DNA of 64,000 nt from Streptomyces sp. NBC_00335 (GCF_036127095.1 NZ_CP108006.1:7369501-7433500), one strand, 5' to 3'; counted from the first letter of the stretch, positions 18,716 to 27,676 are shown. Program-made: numbers and translations. Notes: generated by a model not told the origin, from the sequence alone.

Positions 18716-19315
18716 TCAGTTCGTCTGGACGGCGAGACCGGTCACGTGATCGGTGACCATGTCCAGGATCTCGGCGGCGGCCTTCTCATCGCCGAGGACC
18801 AGGAAGTTCAGGGTCACCCCGTCCGTCATGGCCGCCAGGTAGCGGGCCAGCACGGCCACCGGCACGCTCAGCTCGAACGGCGTGATCCGGCGCAGCTCTT
18901 CGAGCAGCTCGGCGTACGTATCGCAGTAGGACTCGTACTGTTTGCGCGCCAGGTGCCCGAACTCCGGCTGGCGCAGCGCGTACTGGGTGAGCTCGTAGGT
19001 GAGCATGTGCGCGCCCGGACTGGCCACCACGTGGTCCCAGTACGCCTGGAAGCCGGCCCGGATGGTCTCGCGGAGCGTCGGCCTCGGCACGATCGCGGCC
19101 TTCACGAGGGTGACGTAGTGCGCGGTGATCGTCTCGATGACCGACTCCAGCAGCGCCTGCTTGGAGTCGAAGCAGTAGTGGAAGACGCTCAGGGAGACGC
19201 CCGCCTCGGCGGCGATGGACCGGGTCGTGGTCCTGGACACCCCGTCGCGGGTCATCGCGCGGATCGCCGCCTCCGTCAGCTGCCTGCGCCGGTCGGTCAA
19301 CGGCATCCGTGCCAT
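18716..19315 (-). CDS. TetR-family regulator
   Basis: A 199-residue protein from the ATG at 19315 (AAGGGGAA upstream). The N-terminal HTH covers residues 10-55 (RRRQLTEAAIRAMTRDGV, then TTRSIAAEAGVSLSVFHYCF). The all-helical C-terminal domain resembles TetR_C_6-like BetI-type regulators. It is downstream of and co-directional with the M19-like hydrolase gene, but a strong terminator separates them. It converges on the FGE gene. Target and ligand are not evident. Confidence 0.8.
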   Translation of the reverse strand: MARMPLTDRRRQLTEAAIRAMTRDGVSRTTTRSIAAEAGVSLSVFHYCFDSKQALLESVIETITAHYVTLVKAAIVPRPTLRETIRAGFQAYWDHVVASPGAHMLTYELTQYALRQPEFGHLARKQYESYCDTYAELLEELRRITPFELSVPVAVLARYLAAMTDGVTLNFLVLGDEKAAAEILDMVTDHVTGLAVQTN

Positions 19316-19345
19316 GTACGGGTTCCCCTTCGCTCCGGTGCGCCC

Positions 19346-19391
19346 CGAGCGGGGTGTCCGCGGGCTCACCGGCCCCCGGACACCCCGCTCG
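19346..19391 (-). terminator. dyad terminator after the M19-like hydrolase
   Basis: A perfect 15-bp stem, CGAGCGGGGTGTCCG / CGGACACCCCGCTCG, with a 16-nt loop that can itself pair (GGG/CCC). It starts 7 nt past the hydrolase stop and insulates the tetR gene. Confidence 0.7.
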
Positions 19392-19397
19392 ACGCCG

Positions 19398-21485
19398 TCA
19401 GCTGCTGTATACGCCGACTTCGTACAGGGAGTAACCCCACTGGGTACCGCGTCCCGCTCCGTGGACGCGTACGTACCGGGCCGGGACCCCGGCGAACCTC
19501 GCCGTGTCCACGCCGCCGTCACCCTCGGCCGTGGACCAGGCCGTCGTCCAGTCCGTCCCGTTCGCGGAGACCTCGATGCGGTACGAACGACCGTACGACG
19601 CCTCCCAGTCCAGGGTGACCCGCTTGACCAGGTGCTCGGACCCGAGGTCGACCTGCAGCCACTGGTCGTTGCTCCACTCGCTCGCCCAGCGGGTGCTCCG
19701 GCTGCCGTCGAAGGCGAGGCCGGGAGCGAAGCTGACGAAGGGGTTCCACCACTCGGACGTGCTCGCGGAGGCGGGCCGGCCCGCGGCGAGGTTCACGCCG
19801 GCCTTGTGCTGCTCCGAGTAGCCCCAGGTGCGCAGGTAGGACTCGGCGCCCTTGAACAGGTCGTCCACCACGCCCTGCCCGCCGACCAGCCGGATGTCCT
19901 CGATCCAGTCGGGCACCAGGCCGTAGTGCGAGGCGCCGTCGGTGTTGAGGTCCCACGTGCGCTGGCCGGTGGTCTGCTTGTCGATGACCGAGCCGCCGTC
20001 GGTGCTCCGGAAGGGGTACGTGACCGGGTTCGGCGTGTTCGCCCCGCGCGGGCCGGGCCAGCCGCCGACGCCGTTCATGTCGGTGCCGTAGCCGTAGCCG
20101 ACGTTGTACTTCTCGCGCAGCGCGTCGGTCCGCTTGGCCTCGGCGCTGAAGCCTTCGGAGCCGCCCATGTACGCGGCGGCGAAACCGCCGAGCTTGTAGA
20201 GCCGCTCCATCCAGCCGAGGTCCATCCAGCTGTGCGAGGAGATCACGCCCGGGTAGTTCTCGGTCTCCATGATGTCGAAGGCCTGGCCGGCCGCCTTCAC
20301 GCTCATGTGGTCGAGTTCGAGCATCATCTTGCGCTTCATCATGCCGCGCACCGCGTAGTCACCGAGGTCGGTGAGGCCGCGGGTGTTGCACTGGGCGCCG
20401 GAGGCGTACGAGGGCACGCTCACGCCCGCCGGCAACTGCTTCTCGGCGGCCGCCGCCGGGGCCAGGCCGATGGGGTTGTCGTGCTGCGGGCCGGTGCACG
20501 CTTCCGTCTTCCAGAAGGTGCCGGTCGACAGGAACTGCCCGACGTTGATGGCCGTTCCCAGCGCGCCCTCGTCGAAGCGGACCCCGCACAGGGCGTTGTC
20601 GAACTTGTGGCACAGGAACATGCTGCGCACGCCGAGGTTGTACAGCTCGTCGAGGCCGCGGTCGATGTCCTGCTTGCTGCACTGCGCGATGTCCAGGATC
20701 TGCTTGCAGCCGAAGGGCTCGGAGGTCTCGACACCGAGGACCACGGCCAGCTTGCCCTGCTTGATCACCTCGCGGGCCTGGTCGGAGTCGGTGACGATGC
20801 GGAACCAGCCCTTGCCCGCGCCGCCGTACATCTTGTCGACGTAGGCCTGCATGTCGTAGGTCTTCTTCGCCTCGAGGCGAATGGCGGTCATCTCGTCGCA
20901 GCTGCGGTCCTTGAAGAAGTAGACCGAGCAGATCACCCCGTTGGTGACGAGGTCGTTGACGAGGACGCGCTGGCCGCCGCGCCAGGCGCGCTCGATCCAG
21001 GCGTAGTAGTTCTGCTGGTGGGTCAGCGAGTCGTGAGCGGGCCAGTCCTTGAAGGTGGGCCAGCCGTCGGGGTCGTGCTTGCCGTCGCCGCCCTTGGTGA
21101 TGAAGTCGAAGATCGCGAGGCTGCCGTCGGGGTAGTGCTCGGGACAGTCCTTGAGCGCGTCGGCGATACCGGCGTCCGAGAACGGCTTTCCGCAGATCAG
21201 GCGGCCGCCGAAGCCCTCGTTGGACATGATGTGGTCGTGCGCGTCGACGAAGCCCCGGACGTTGCCCTGGGCGTCGGTGCCCTTGAAGGGCTCGCCGGTC
21301 ACGTTGATCTGGGAGTCGGGCCCGGGCCGTGCGGTGGGGTTCCACCAGCCGTTGTCGGCCGCCGCTCCCGGTACGGGGCCGAGCGCCATGGCGAGCAGGC
21401 CGAGCAGCAGGGACAGGATCGCGAACGGCTTGCGCCGACTGCGGGGGTGTGGTTCTCGTCGTTGCCTTCGTGGTTCTGGGGTCAT
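19398..21485 (-). CDS. secreted M19 dipeptidase-like metallohydrolase with C-terminal F5/8 (discoidin) domain
   Basis: A 695-residue exported protein. The signal peptide is long and Arg-rich, followed by a hydrophobic core ending GAAADN. An amidohydrolase-fold catalytic region follows. It contains VDAHDHIMSNE near the start, VLGVETSEPFGC, MLELDHMSVKAA and GVISSHSWM, matching the metal-ligand positions of the renal dipeptidase (M19) family. The last ~140 residues form a discoidin/F5-8 type domain (ASTSEWWNPF, STRWASEWSNDQWLQVDLG), which usually binds carbohydrate. The start is the ATG at 21485. Relatives are annotated variously as membrane dipeptidase or discoidin-domain protein; the actual substrate is unknown. 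Confidence 0.75.
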   Translation of the reverse strand: MTPEPRRQRREPHPRSRRKPFAILSLLLGLLAMALGPVPGAAADNGWWNPTARPGPDSQINVTGEPFKGTDAQGNVRGFVDAHDHIMSNEGFGGRLICGKPFSDAGIADALKDCPEHYPDGSLAIFDFITKGGDGKHDPDGWPTFKDWPAHDSLTHQQNYYAWIERAWRGGQRVLVNDLVTNGVICSVYFFKDRSCDEMTAIRLEAKKTYDMQAYVDKMYGGAGKGWFRIVTDSDQAREVIKQGKLAVVLGVETSEPFGCKQILDIAQCSKQDIDRGLDELYNLGVRSMFLCHKFDNALCGVRFDEGALGTAINVGQFLSTGTFWKTEACTGPQHDNPIGLAPAAAAEKQLPAGVSVPSYASGAQCNTRGLTDLGDYAVRGMMKRKMMLELDHMSVKAAGQAFDIMETENYPGVISSHSWMDLGWMERLYKLGGFAAAYMGGSEGFSAEAKRTDALREKYNVGYGYGTDMNGVGGWPGPRGANTPNPVTYPFRSTDGGSVIDKQTTGQRTWDLNTDGASHYGLVPDWIEDIRLVGGQGVVDDLFKGAESYLRTWGYSEQHKAGVNLAAGRPASASTSEWWNPFVSFAPGLAFDGSRSTRWASEWSNDQWLQVDLGSEHLVKRVTLDWEASYGRSYRIEVSANGTDWTTAWSTAEGDGGVDTARFAGVPARYVRVHGAGRGTQWGYSLYEVGVYSS

Positions 21486-21679
21486 GGCCACTCTCACGTC
21501 CTCGGTCGGCGGAGGGCGCGGTCGAGGACACGGTCCACCCGAGGCGTGGCCGCCCTGGCACCTGTTTGTCATGTCCCGCGCAAGCATTGGGTCGAGAATC
21601 GCTACTGCCGGGTACAGAGTCAAGGGTCCGGGTCAGATGACCTGATGGATCGTCACCCTACTCGCCCGTAGGCCCGGCG

Positions 21680-22498
21680 TCAGCGGGATGCGGAGGACCG
21701 GGTGTAGCGCCCCGGGGTGGTGCCCACGACACGCTTGAAGTGCCGGGTGAAGTGGGACTGGTCGTAGAACCCCGCCTCGGCCGCCACCTCGGCCGCCGGG
21801 CGGCCGTCGAGGAGCAGCCGGCGGGCCAGGGAGACCCGGCGCGCGACGAGGTACTGGTGCGGGGCGATCCCGAAGGCGGCGCTGAACGCGCGCACCAGGT
21901 GGGCGGGATGGGCCTGGAGCAGACCGGCCGCCTCCTCGAGTGACAGGCCGGCGGCCGCCCGCTCGTCGAGGAGCTCGCGCAGGCTCCGCGCGAGGCCGGC
22001 GCCGGTGCCGGGCGATGCGGCCCGGGCGCGGGGGAGTTCGAGGCGGGGCCGGAGCAGGGTGCGCAGCCGTTCGCCGATCAGGGCCAGCCGGCTCTCCGCC
22101 TCGAACTCGTCGCCGGGGGCTGCCAGGACCCGGTGGAGCTGCCCGACGCGCCGGCGCAGGACGGGATCGGCGAGGTCGGGACCGTCCACGGCGGCGCCGG
22201 TGAAGCGCGCGTCCAGCACGGTGGTGTCGAGGTAGACCACGCGCTTGCGGAACCCGTGCGGGGTCGCCGCCGAGCCGTTGTGCGGGACCTGCGGCGGGAG
22301 CAGGCTCACGGTGTCGCCCGGGGTGCCGCGCCGGTGGCGGTCCAGGTCGTAGCGGACGGCGCCGTCGTCGACGATCAGCAGGGTCCAGGCGTCGTGGACG
22401 TGCATGGGGTAAGCGTGCGCGGTGAAGCGGGCGTGGAAGACCTCGACGACACCCGCGACCCGCGGACGCCAGGCCGAAACCTCCTGCTGGGGCTGCAC
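21680..22498 (-). CDS. AraC-family regulator with cupin sensor
   Basis: A 272-residue protein from the GTG at 22498. The N-terminal cupin-like AraC ligand domain includes HAYPMHVHDAWTLLIVDDG and LLPPQVPHNG. The C-terminal double HTH includes LSLEEAAGLLQAHPAHLVRAF and EVAAEAGFYDQSHFTRHFKR. An upstream ATG at 22549 would overlap the start of the divergent DUF2000 gene, so the GTG is preferred, leaving a ~50-nt shared promoter. This AraC/DUF2000 divergent pair recurs in streptomycetes, so DUF2000 is the probable target. Confidence 0.8.
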   Translation of the reverse strand: MQPQQEVSAWRPRVAGVVEVFHARFTAHAYPMHVHDAWTLLIVDDGAVRYDLDRHRRGTPGDTVSLLPPQVPHNGSAATPHGFRKRVVYLDTTVLDARFTGAAVDGPDLADPVLRRRVGQLHRVLAAPGDEFEAESRLALIGERLRTLLRPRLELPRARAASPGTGAGLARSLRELLDERAAAGLSLEEAAGLLQAHPAHLVRAFSAAFGIAPHQYLVARRVSLARRLLLDGRPAAEVAAEAGFYDQSHFTRHFKRVVGTTPGRYTRSSASR

Positions 22499-22547
22499 GC
22501 AAAGAACGTACAAGACCGTGCGCGGGGACTCCCGGCAGTCTCGGTGC

Positions 22548-23027
22548 ATGAGCGACGAAAAGACCGGCGAGAAGACCGGCGAGAAGGCCGGCGAGATGGA
22601 CGGGCAGGACGCACCCGTGCGGTTCGACACCAAGATCGCGGTGCTGCTGCGCGACGACCTGGAGACCTGGCAGCGGCTGAACGTCACCGCGTTCCTCGTC
22701 AGCGGGCTCGGTACGGCCTGTCCCGAGGTGGTCGGCGAGCCGTACGAGGACGCCGACGGAACCCCCTACCTGCCGATGTTCCGCCAGCCCGTACTGGTCT
22801 TCGAGGGCGGGAAGGAGACGGTGACGGCGGCGCACGAGCGGGCGGTGCGGCGCGGGCTGGCGACGGCGGTGTTCACGGCGGACCTGTTCGGCACGGGCCA
22901 CGACCGGGCCAACCGCGCGGCCGTGGCGGCGGTGGGCAGGGAGCGGCTCGACCTGGTGGGGATCGCCGTTCACGGGGCGCGCAACTCCGTGGACAAGGTG
23001 CTCAAGGGGGCCCGGATGCACGGCTGA
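22548..23027 (+). CDS. DUF2000 family protein with tandem-repeat N-terminus
   Basis: A 159-residue cytosolic protein. The DUF2000 core (about residues 25-159) starts FDTKIAVLLRDDLETWQRLNV, with conserved FLVSGLG and VHGARNSVDKVL. The N-terminus is a lysine/glutamate-rich tail made of three near-identical 12-bp units (EKTG, EKTG, EKAG), so its length is probably variable between strains. The family belongs to the peptidyl-tRNA-hydrolase-2-like fold but has no proven activity. It diverges from the AraC gene and is likely controlled by it. Confidence 0.75.
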   Translation: MSDEKTGEKTGEKAGEMDGQDAPVRFDTKIAVLLRDDLETWQRLNVTAFLVSGLGTACPEVVGEPYEDADGTPYLPMFRQPVLVFEGGKETVTAAHERAVRRGLATAVFTADLFGTGHDRANRAAVAAVGRERLDLVGIAVHGARNSVDKVLKGARMHG

Positions 23028-23150
23028 CGGGCGTTCGGGCGGTGACTGACGGACGTCCGGGCGGTGACTGACTGGCTGACGGACGGACGTCCGGGCCGGC
23101 GGCGGGTGGGCGTTCGGGCCGGCGGCGGGCGGGCGCCGGGGAGCCGCGTA
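23028..23150. repeat. short GC-rich direct repeats after DUF2000
   Basis: GGCGGTGACTGAC occurs twice, ACGGACGTCCGGGC twice and GTTCGGGCCGGCGGCGGG about twice, within 120 nt. They look like slippage-generated duplications in a non-coding spacer. No gene is seen in 23028-23235. Confidence 0.5.
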
Positions 23151-23235
23151 TCGGTGGGGTTTCGGCCAAACGGCTCCGGCGGGCCGAGCCGGTTTCGGGG
23201 CGGCCCCTGTGGGGTCTACAGGCCGAGGGATCCGG

Positions 23236-23853
23236 TCACCGGGCGAGTTCGGCTTGGCGAAGACTGCGGAACACCTCCGGGGTCGTCCATCCGCGCAGCG
23301 TGGCGTGAATCGTCGAGCGGAAAGCGGCCTCGGCCGTGGTGGCGTCGAGGGCCCCGGCGAGTTCGAGAGTCACGAGCCCGTGCAGGGCGGCCCAGATCGA
23401 CAGGGCGATCGACGTTGCTTCGCCGGCGAGGACGGACGCCGTCAAGGCGCGATCGATCGCCGCGAGCAGCGGGCGGATCGGGTCACCGGCACCGGCCTCT
23501 CCCGACGGGTCGAAGGACTGCACACCACCGAACAGCACCGTGTAGAGGTGGCTGTGTCCGCGCCCCCAACGACGGTAGGCGACGGCCAGTGCGTAGAGGT
23601 CGGCGAGAGGGTCCGCGGAGGTCTGCACCGCCGACAGGTCCTGGAACAGGCCGGCGACGGCTCTGTCGCGCACCGCACGGATCAGCCCGTCCTTACCGCC
23701 GAACAAGGAGTACACCGCCGTCGTCGACGCCTCGGCGGCAGTGGCCACGGCGCGGACCGTGACGGACTCCCGCGGACGGGTGGCGAGCATCTCGGTCGCG
23801 CACTCCACGAGCCGCTCTTTGACGGCCTCGTCGTTTGTTCTGGGCCTACCCAC
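23236..23853 (-). CDS. TetR-family regulator (WHG-type C-terminal domain)
   Basis: A 205-residue protein. The HTH is at residues 8-55 (LVECATEMLATRPRESVTVRAVATAAEASTTAVYSLFGGK split over the helices). The C-terminal domain has RRWGRGHSHLYTVLFGG and AALHGLVTLELAG, the pattern of TetR proteins with a WHG/TetR_C_33 ligand domain. It is divergent from a membrane alpha/beta hydrolase gene with 68 nt between starts, so that hydrolase is the likely target. A direct repeat in the gap (23885-23908) is the best operator candidate. Confidence 0.85.
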   Translation of the reverse strand: MGRPRTNDEAVKERLVECATEMLATRPRESVTVRAVATAAEASTTAVYSLFGGKDGLIRAVRDRAVAGLFQDLSAVQTSADPLADLYALAVAYRRWGRGHSHLYTVLFGGVQSFDPSGEAGAGDPIRPLLAAIDRALTASVLAGEATSIALSIWAALHGLVTLELAGALDATTAEAAFRSTIHATLRGWTTPEVFRSLRQAELAR

Positions 23854-23884
23854 GGTCAGCAGCCTACCCCCTCTGATAACGTCG

Positions 23885-23908
23885 TTTTGAAACAGCGTTC
23901 TGAAACTG
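23885..23908. promoter_or_regulatory. putative TetR operator, direct repeat
   Basis: TTTTGAAACAG at 23885-23895 and TTCTGAAACTG at 23898-23908, 13 bp apart in the divergent tetR/hydrolase spacer. The AT-rich composition stands out locally. Assignment to the neighbouring TetR is inference. Confidence 0.5.
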
Positions 23909-23921
23909 TCGGAGGCCCGCC

Positions 23922-25256
23922 GTGCCCACGTCCGTCATACGTCTCGTCCGCTTCACCGGACGCCTCCTGTTAACCCTGGCCGCCGTTGCGGCGCTGGTCG
24001 TCGTCTTCCTCGCACTGATCGCACTCACGGACGGGGCGGGTTCGGGGCTCGCCGCGTGGTTGACGACCCTCGGGACCGGGACCGTCCTCGCGCTGTGGAG
24101 GGGGCGGCACCGCACCTGGCCGGCGCGGCTCGTGCCGTTCCTGCCGGTGGTCGTCGCGGCGGCGTTGACGGCGGCGGTCTGCATCCCGACCGCACCGACG
24201 GCCCGGCGGTATCCGCCCGCGCTGCCGTTCGTGTCCACTCAGCACTGGAACCTGGACACGGGCAGCCGGGTCGCGGTCTATCACTACCCGCCCGCGAACC
24301 CCGGCCCCCGGCATCCCGTCCCGTTCGTGTACCTCCACGGGGGCCCCATCCGCGGCATCTCGGTGCAAGACCACACCTTTCTGCAACTCCTGGCACGCCA
24401 GGGCTACGACGTCTACGCCTACGAACAGGCCGGCGGCGGACGAAGCGACCTGCTCCCCATGGACCAGTACACGATCTCCAGGGCGGTCCGTGACCTCGCC
24501 GCCTTCGTCGACCGCCTGGACAAGGGCAAGGTCGACATCCTCGGATTCTCCGGGGGCGGAGTCGTGCTCACCCGAGCCCTGGCCGACCCGGGCGTCGCCA
24601 CACGCCTGCACCGGGCGGTCATCGCCGAGCCCGGGCCCATGGACGGCCCCACCGCACACATCACCGGGCACAAGGGCCGGGCATCCGCACGAGGCCTCGC
24701 CCCCAACCCGACCGGACCGCGATCGACGCACGTCCCCCGGTACGCCGTGGCTTTCGGCTTCATGCGACTCGGACTCCTCAGCCCCGACACCGGACTGATC
24801 GGACAGGCCGAAGGCGCCAACGCCTTCACCGCCGCGGACCTCGGCAGCGACACCGCATCCGCCTACTGCGCGGGCGACGCGCACCGCATCCCCAGCGAGG
24901 ACACCGCACAGAACTTCTCCTTCAGCCCTGCCGCCAGCCTCCGCGTCCAGCAGACGGTCAAGGACTCGCCCTCCGTCGCACCGCTACTGAGGCAGTCCCG
25001 GACCCCCGCGATGCTGATGATCGCCGCATGCTCCTCCCAGGTCCGTCAATGGGCGACCGCCATCCTCGCCCATGACCCCGCCATCCAGCGCACGCAGTAC
25101 ATGCCCGGAGTCGGACACCACATGTGGAACGGCCTCGACGACAACAACGACCGAGCCGCTGCCGTCATCACTGCGTTCCTTCAGGACAAGCCGGCACCCC
25201 TGCCGAACTACCCGACCCGCGACGAGATCCCTGCCTTCATGCGCGACCACAAATGA
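23922..25256 (+). CDS. membrane-anchored alpha/beta hydrolase with a TTA codon
   Basis: A 444-residue protein. Two or three hydrophobic segments fill residues 1-90, including LLLTLAAVAALVVVFLALIAL. An alpha/beta-hydrolase domain follows with PFVYLHGGP (oxyanion loop), YEQAGGGRS and the nucleophile elbow GFSGGG. A C-terminal GVGHHMW supplies the catalytic His. It resembles proline-iminopeptidase-like hydrolases facing the outside. The GTG start follows GGAGG. Codon 17 is TTA (23970-23972), the rare leucine codon read by the bldA tRNA, so translation may depend on developmental stage. It is probably repressed by the divergent TetR. Confidence 0.75.
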   Translation: MPTSVIRLVRFTGRLLLTLAAVAALVVVFLALIALTDGAGSGLAAWLTTLGTGTVLALWRGRHRTWPARLVPFLPVVVAAALTAAVCIPTAPTARRYPPALPFVSTQHWNLDTGSRVAVYHYPPANPGPRHPVPFVYLHGGPIRGISVQDHTFLQLLARQGYDVYAYEQAGGGRSDLLPMDQYTISRAVRDLAAFVDRLDKGKVDILGFSGGGVVLTRALADPGVATRLHRAVIAEPGPMDGPTAHITGHKGRASARGLAPNPTGPRSTHVPRYAVAFGFMRLGLLSPDTGLIGQAEGANAFTAADLGSDTASAYCAGDAHRIPSEDTAQNFSFSPAASLRVQQTVKDSPSVAPLLRQSRTPAMLMIAACSSQVRQWATAILAHDPAIQRTQYMPGVGHHMWNGLDDNNDRAAAVITAFLQDKPAPLPNYPTRDEIPAFMRDHK

Positions 25257-25281
25257 CCGCCTGGGCCCTGCGCGAAGTACA

Positions 25282-25555
25282 GCCAAGGACGTGTCCTTGG
25301 TCCGCAAAGGCATCCCGCTGACGATGACCATGCGGGACTGCGCGAACCAGGCGGGCTCCACCACCCTCGAAGGCCGCTACGACCTGACGGTCGTGTGCCG
25401 CAAGGCCTTCGGCACGGAGAGCTACGAGGAGTTCGCGGCCTCCCCGTGGTTCACCTCCAACACCGAGTACCCCCGAGGTGGTCGCCTCACGGACCATGTC
25501 CGGGGCCCCCGCCGACCCGCGCACCTCGGACTACGTCCAGGGCCGCTTCGGCTGA
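25282..25555 (+). pseudogene. frameshifted 3' remnant of an unrecognised conserved gene
   Basis: From about 25282 one frame reads as a convincing protein fragment (AKDVSLVRKGIPLTMTMRDC, later DLTVVCRKAFGTESYEEF). It continues to SNTEYP near 25473, where a one-base shift moves the sense to another frame (EVVASRTMSG, SDYVQGRFG) ending in TGA at 25553-25555. There is no start codon or ribosome-binding site, and the upstream half is absent, having been replaced by the hydrolase gene end. The two Cys and the VVCRK/PWFTSNTEY block suggest a once-secreted small protein. I do not recognise the family. Confidence 0.55.
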
Positions 25556-25598
25556 CCCCGGCGGCTCCCTCCCGTCGCGGATCACTACATTGGGGCAC

Positions 25599-26165
25599 AT
25601 GACTGCGCTCCCTGTGATCCTCTTGCTGTCGGGAAGCCTGCGGGCCGGCTCCTCCAACGAGACCGTCCTGCGCACCGCGCGAGCGGCGGCCCCTTCCGGG
25701 GTGCGGACGGTCTTCTACGAAGGGCTGGCGGACCTCCCGCACTTCAACCCCGACGACGACGCCGAACCGCTGCCGGGTCCGGTGGCCGGGCTGCGCGCGG
25801 CGATCGCCGGGGCGGCCGGGGTGCTGATCTGCACCCCGGAGTACGCCGGCACCCTGCCGGGCTCCTTCAAGAACCTGCTCGACTGGACCGTCGGCGGCAC
25901 CGAGATCTGCGACAAGCCCGTCGCCTGGGTGAACGCGGCGGCCCCGGGCCGCGGCGAGGGCGCGGAGGCCACCTTGCGGACGGTCCTCGGCTACACCGGC
26001 GCCGACATCCGGGACGCGGCGTGCGCGCGGATCACCGTGGACCGCGGGACGGTGGGCGCGGACGGCACCGTCGCCGACGAGGCCGTACGCGCCCAACTCG
26101 CCGGGATCCTCACCCTGCTGGCGGCCGGGGCCGGAGCCGACTTCCGTCCGGAGGCCGACTCCTAG
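25599..26165 (+). CDS. NADPH-dependent FMN reductase
   Basis: A 188-residue flavodoxin-fold protein. The phosphate-binding loop is LLSGSLRAGSSN, CTPEYAGTLPGSFKNLLDW is the conserved flavin-contact and dimer motif, and PVAWVNAAAPGRGEG forms the third loop. It reduces FMN/quinones with NAD(P)H and is cytosolic. The ATG at 25599 has only a weak ribosome-binding site (TGGGG). It ends in a 4-bp convergent overlap with the adenylation-enzyme gene, so it borders the biosynthetic locus but is transcribed toward it and may be unrelated. Confidence 0.8.
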   Translation: MTALPVILLLSGSLRAGSSNETVLRTARAAAPSGVRTVFYEGLADLPHFNPDDDAEPLPGPVAGLRAAIAGAAGVLICTPEYAGTLPGSFKNLLDWTVGGTEICDKPVAWVNAAAPGRGEGAEATLRTVLGYTGADIRDAACARITVDRGTVGADGTVADEAVRAQLAGILTLLAAGAGADFRPEADS

Positions 26166-27676
26166 CGTGCCGCCCGGACCCGGTTGCCGACGGCGAACTC
26201 CTCCATGAGACTGCGACGGTCGATCTTGCCGTTCGCGTTGGTCGGCAGGGCGTCCACGTGCACGAAGCGGCTCGGCACCATGTACGGGGCCAGCTCCTCG
26301 CGCAGCAGCTTCGTCAGCTCCGAGGTGGGGCGCTGCTCGCCGGTGTGGACGGCGATCAGCCGGCCGCCGTTGGCGCCGGGCTGGTGCAGGACGACCGCCT
26401 CGGTGACCCCCGGCACCGCGCGCAGCTTCGCCTCGATCTCGGGGAGTTCGATGCGGTAGCCGCGGAACTTGACCTGCTGGTCGATGCGGCCCCGGTGGAC
26501 GAAGACCCCGTCCTGGAGGGCCACCAGGTCACCGGTGCGGTACCAGTCCTCGGGGACCGGCGCCGGGCCCTCCTTCGGGTGGAACCGGCCCTCGTCGTCG
26601 GCCGGGTCGAGGTAGCCGTCGAACCTCTGGGGACCTCGTACGCACAACTCGTCGTCCAGGAGCAGGTATTCGAGATCCGGGTGCAGTGCCCCGATGGGCA
26701 CGGTGCCGTTGGCCGTCGCCGGCCAGTCCGATCGCTGGGGCGGCAGCACGTAGGTCGTGATGGTGACGACCGCCTCGGTCGGCCCGTACATGTTCTCGAT
26801 CGTGCTGTTCGGGGCGGCGTCGGCCCAGATCGCGGCCTGCTCCAGGGTGAGTGCCTCGCCTCCGAACAGGCTGCGCCGCAAGGTGGGCATGGAGCCGGGC
26901 GGCAGCAGTCCGAGGCGGTTCGCCAGGGTGACGATGTAGGGCACGCAGAACCAGTGGGTAATGGCCCGGGCGCTGACGAAGGCCGCCGGGTCCAGCAGCT
27001 CGGAGGCGTTGGGCACGACCAGGGCCGCGCCGCCGCCCCAGCAGATGAACATGTCGAAGACCGACGGGTCGAAGGTCAGGTCGAAGGTCTGCGAGTAGCG
27101 GCAGCCGGGCGCGCTCTCGTGCCGGGCCACGTGGTGGCGGACGTACGCCTCGGCGTTGCGGTTGCGGATCGGCACGCCCTTGGGCCGGCCGGTGGAACCG
27201 GAGGTGAAGAGGACGTACGCGATGTCGTCGCCGCCGCCGGCGTACGGGCCCGGTTCCGGTTCGGTGGCGGGCCCCGTGACCGTGGCGTCGGTCTCGACGA
27301 GCGCCCGGGCCGAGAGCCGCTCCGCGGACGCGGTCATCGCGGCGACGACGGCCTCGTCGAGCCCGCCGTCGATGAGGAACAGCCCGAGGTTCGCCTGGGT
27401 GGCGATGGACTCGATGCGCTGCCGGGGGAAGGTCGGGTTCAGCGGGACCACGGTCGCGCCGCACCGCAGGATCGCCAGGTAGCCCGCGTACGCCGCGAGG
27501 CTGCGGGTGGCGACCAGGCCGACCCGGGTGCCGGGGGCGACCGCGAGCCGGCCGGCGAGCCGGTCGACGAGGTCGGTGAGCTCGGCGTAGGTCAGGACGT
27601 GTTCGTCGACCTCCAGCGCCGTCGCGTCGGGATGACGGTGGGCGCTGTCTCGGAACGCCTCGTAGAGCGTGGTCAT
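26162..27676 (-). CDS. stand-alone amino-acid adenylation enzyme
   Basis: A 504-residue single adenylation domain. Core motifs in order are TSGSTGRPKG (A3), TFDLTFDPSVFDMF (A4, retaining the Asp that binds an alpha-amino group), NMYGPTEAVV (A5), WYRTGDL (A7), FRGYRIELPEIE (A8) and TNANGKIDR with the catalytic Lys (A10). It should activate an amino acid as acyl-AMP and load it on a carrier protein. No carrier domain is attached, but the PCP-TE protein of the same operon offers one. It is the last gene of the leftward operon, overlapping the MFS gene by 4 nt (ATGA). The amino acid cannot be deduced reliably by eye. Confidence 0.85.
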   Translation of the reverse strand: MTTLYEAFRDSAHRHPDATALEVDEHVLTYAELTDLVDRLAGRLAVAPGTRVGLVATRSLAAYAGYLAILRCGATVVPLNPTFPRQRIESIATQANLGLFLIDGGLDEAVVAAMTASAERLSARALVETDATVTGPATEPEPGPYAGGGDDIAYVLFTSGSTGRPKGVPIRNRNAEAYVRHHVARHESAPGCRYSQTFDLTFDPSVFDMFICWGGGAALVVPNASELLDPAAFVSARAITHWFCVPYIVTLANRLGLLPPGSMPTLRRSLFGGEALTLEQAAIWADAAPNSTIENMYGPTEAVVTITTYVLPPQRSDWPATANGTVPIGALHPDLEYLLLDDELCVRGPQRFDGYLDPADDEGRFHPKEGPAPVPEDWYRTGDLVALQDGVFVHRGRIDQQVKFRGYRIELPEIEAKLRAVPGVTEAVVLHQPGANGGRLIAVHTGEQRPTSELTKLLREELAPYMVPSRFVHVDALPTNANGKIDRRSLMEEFAVGNRVRAAR

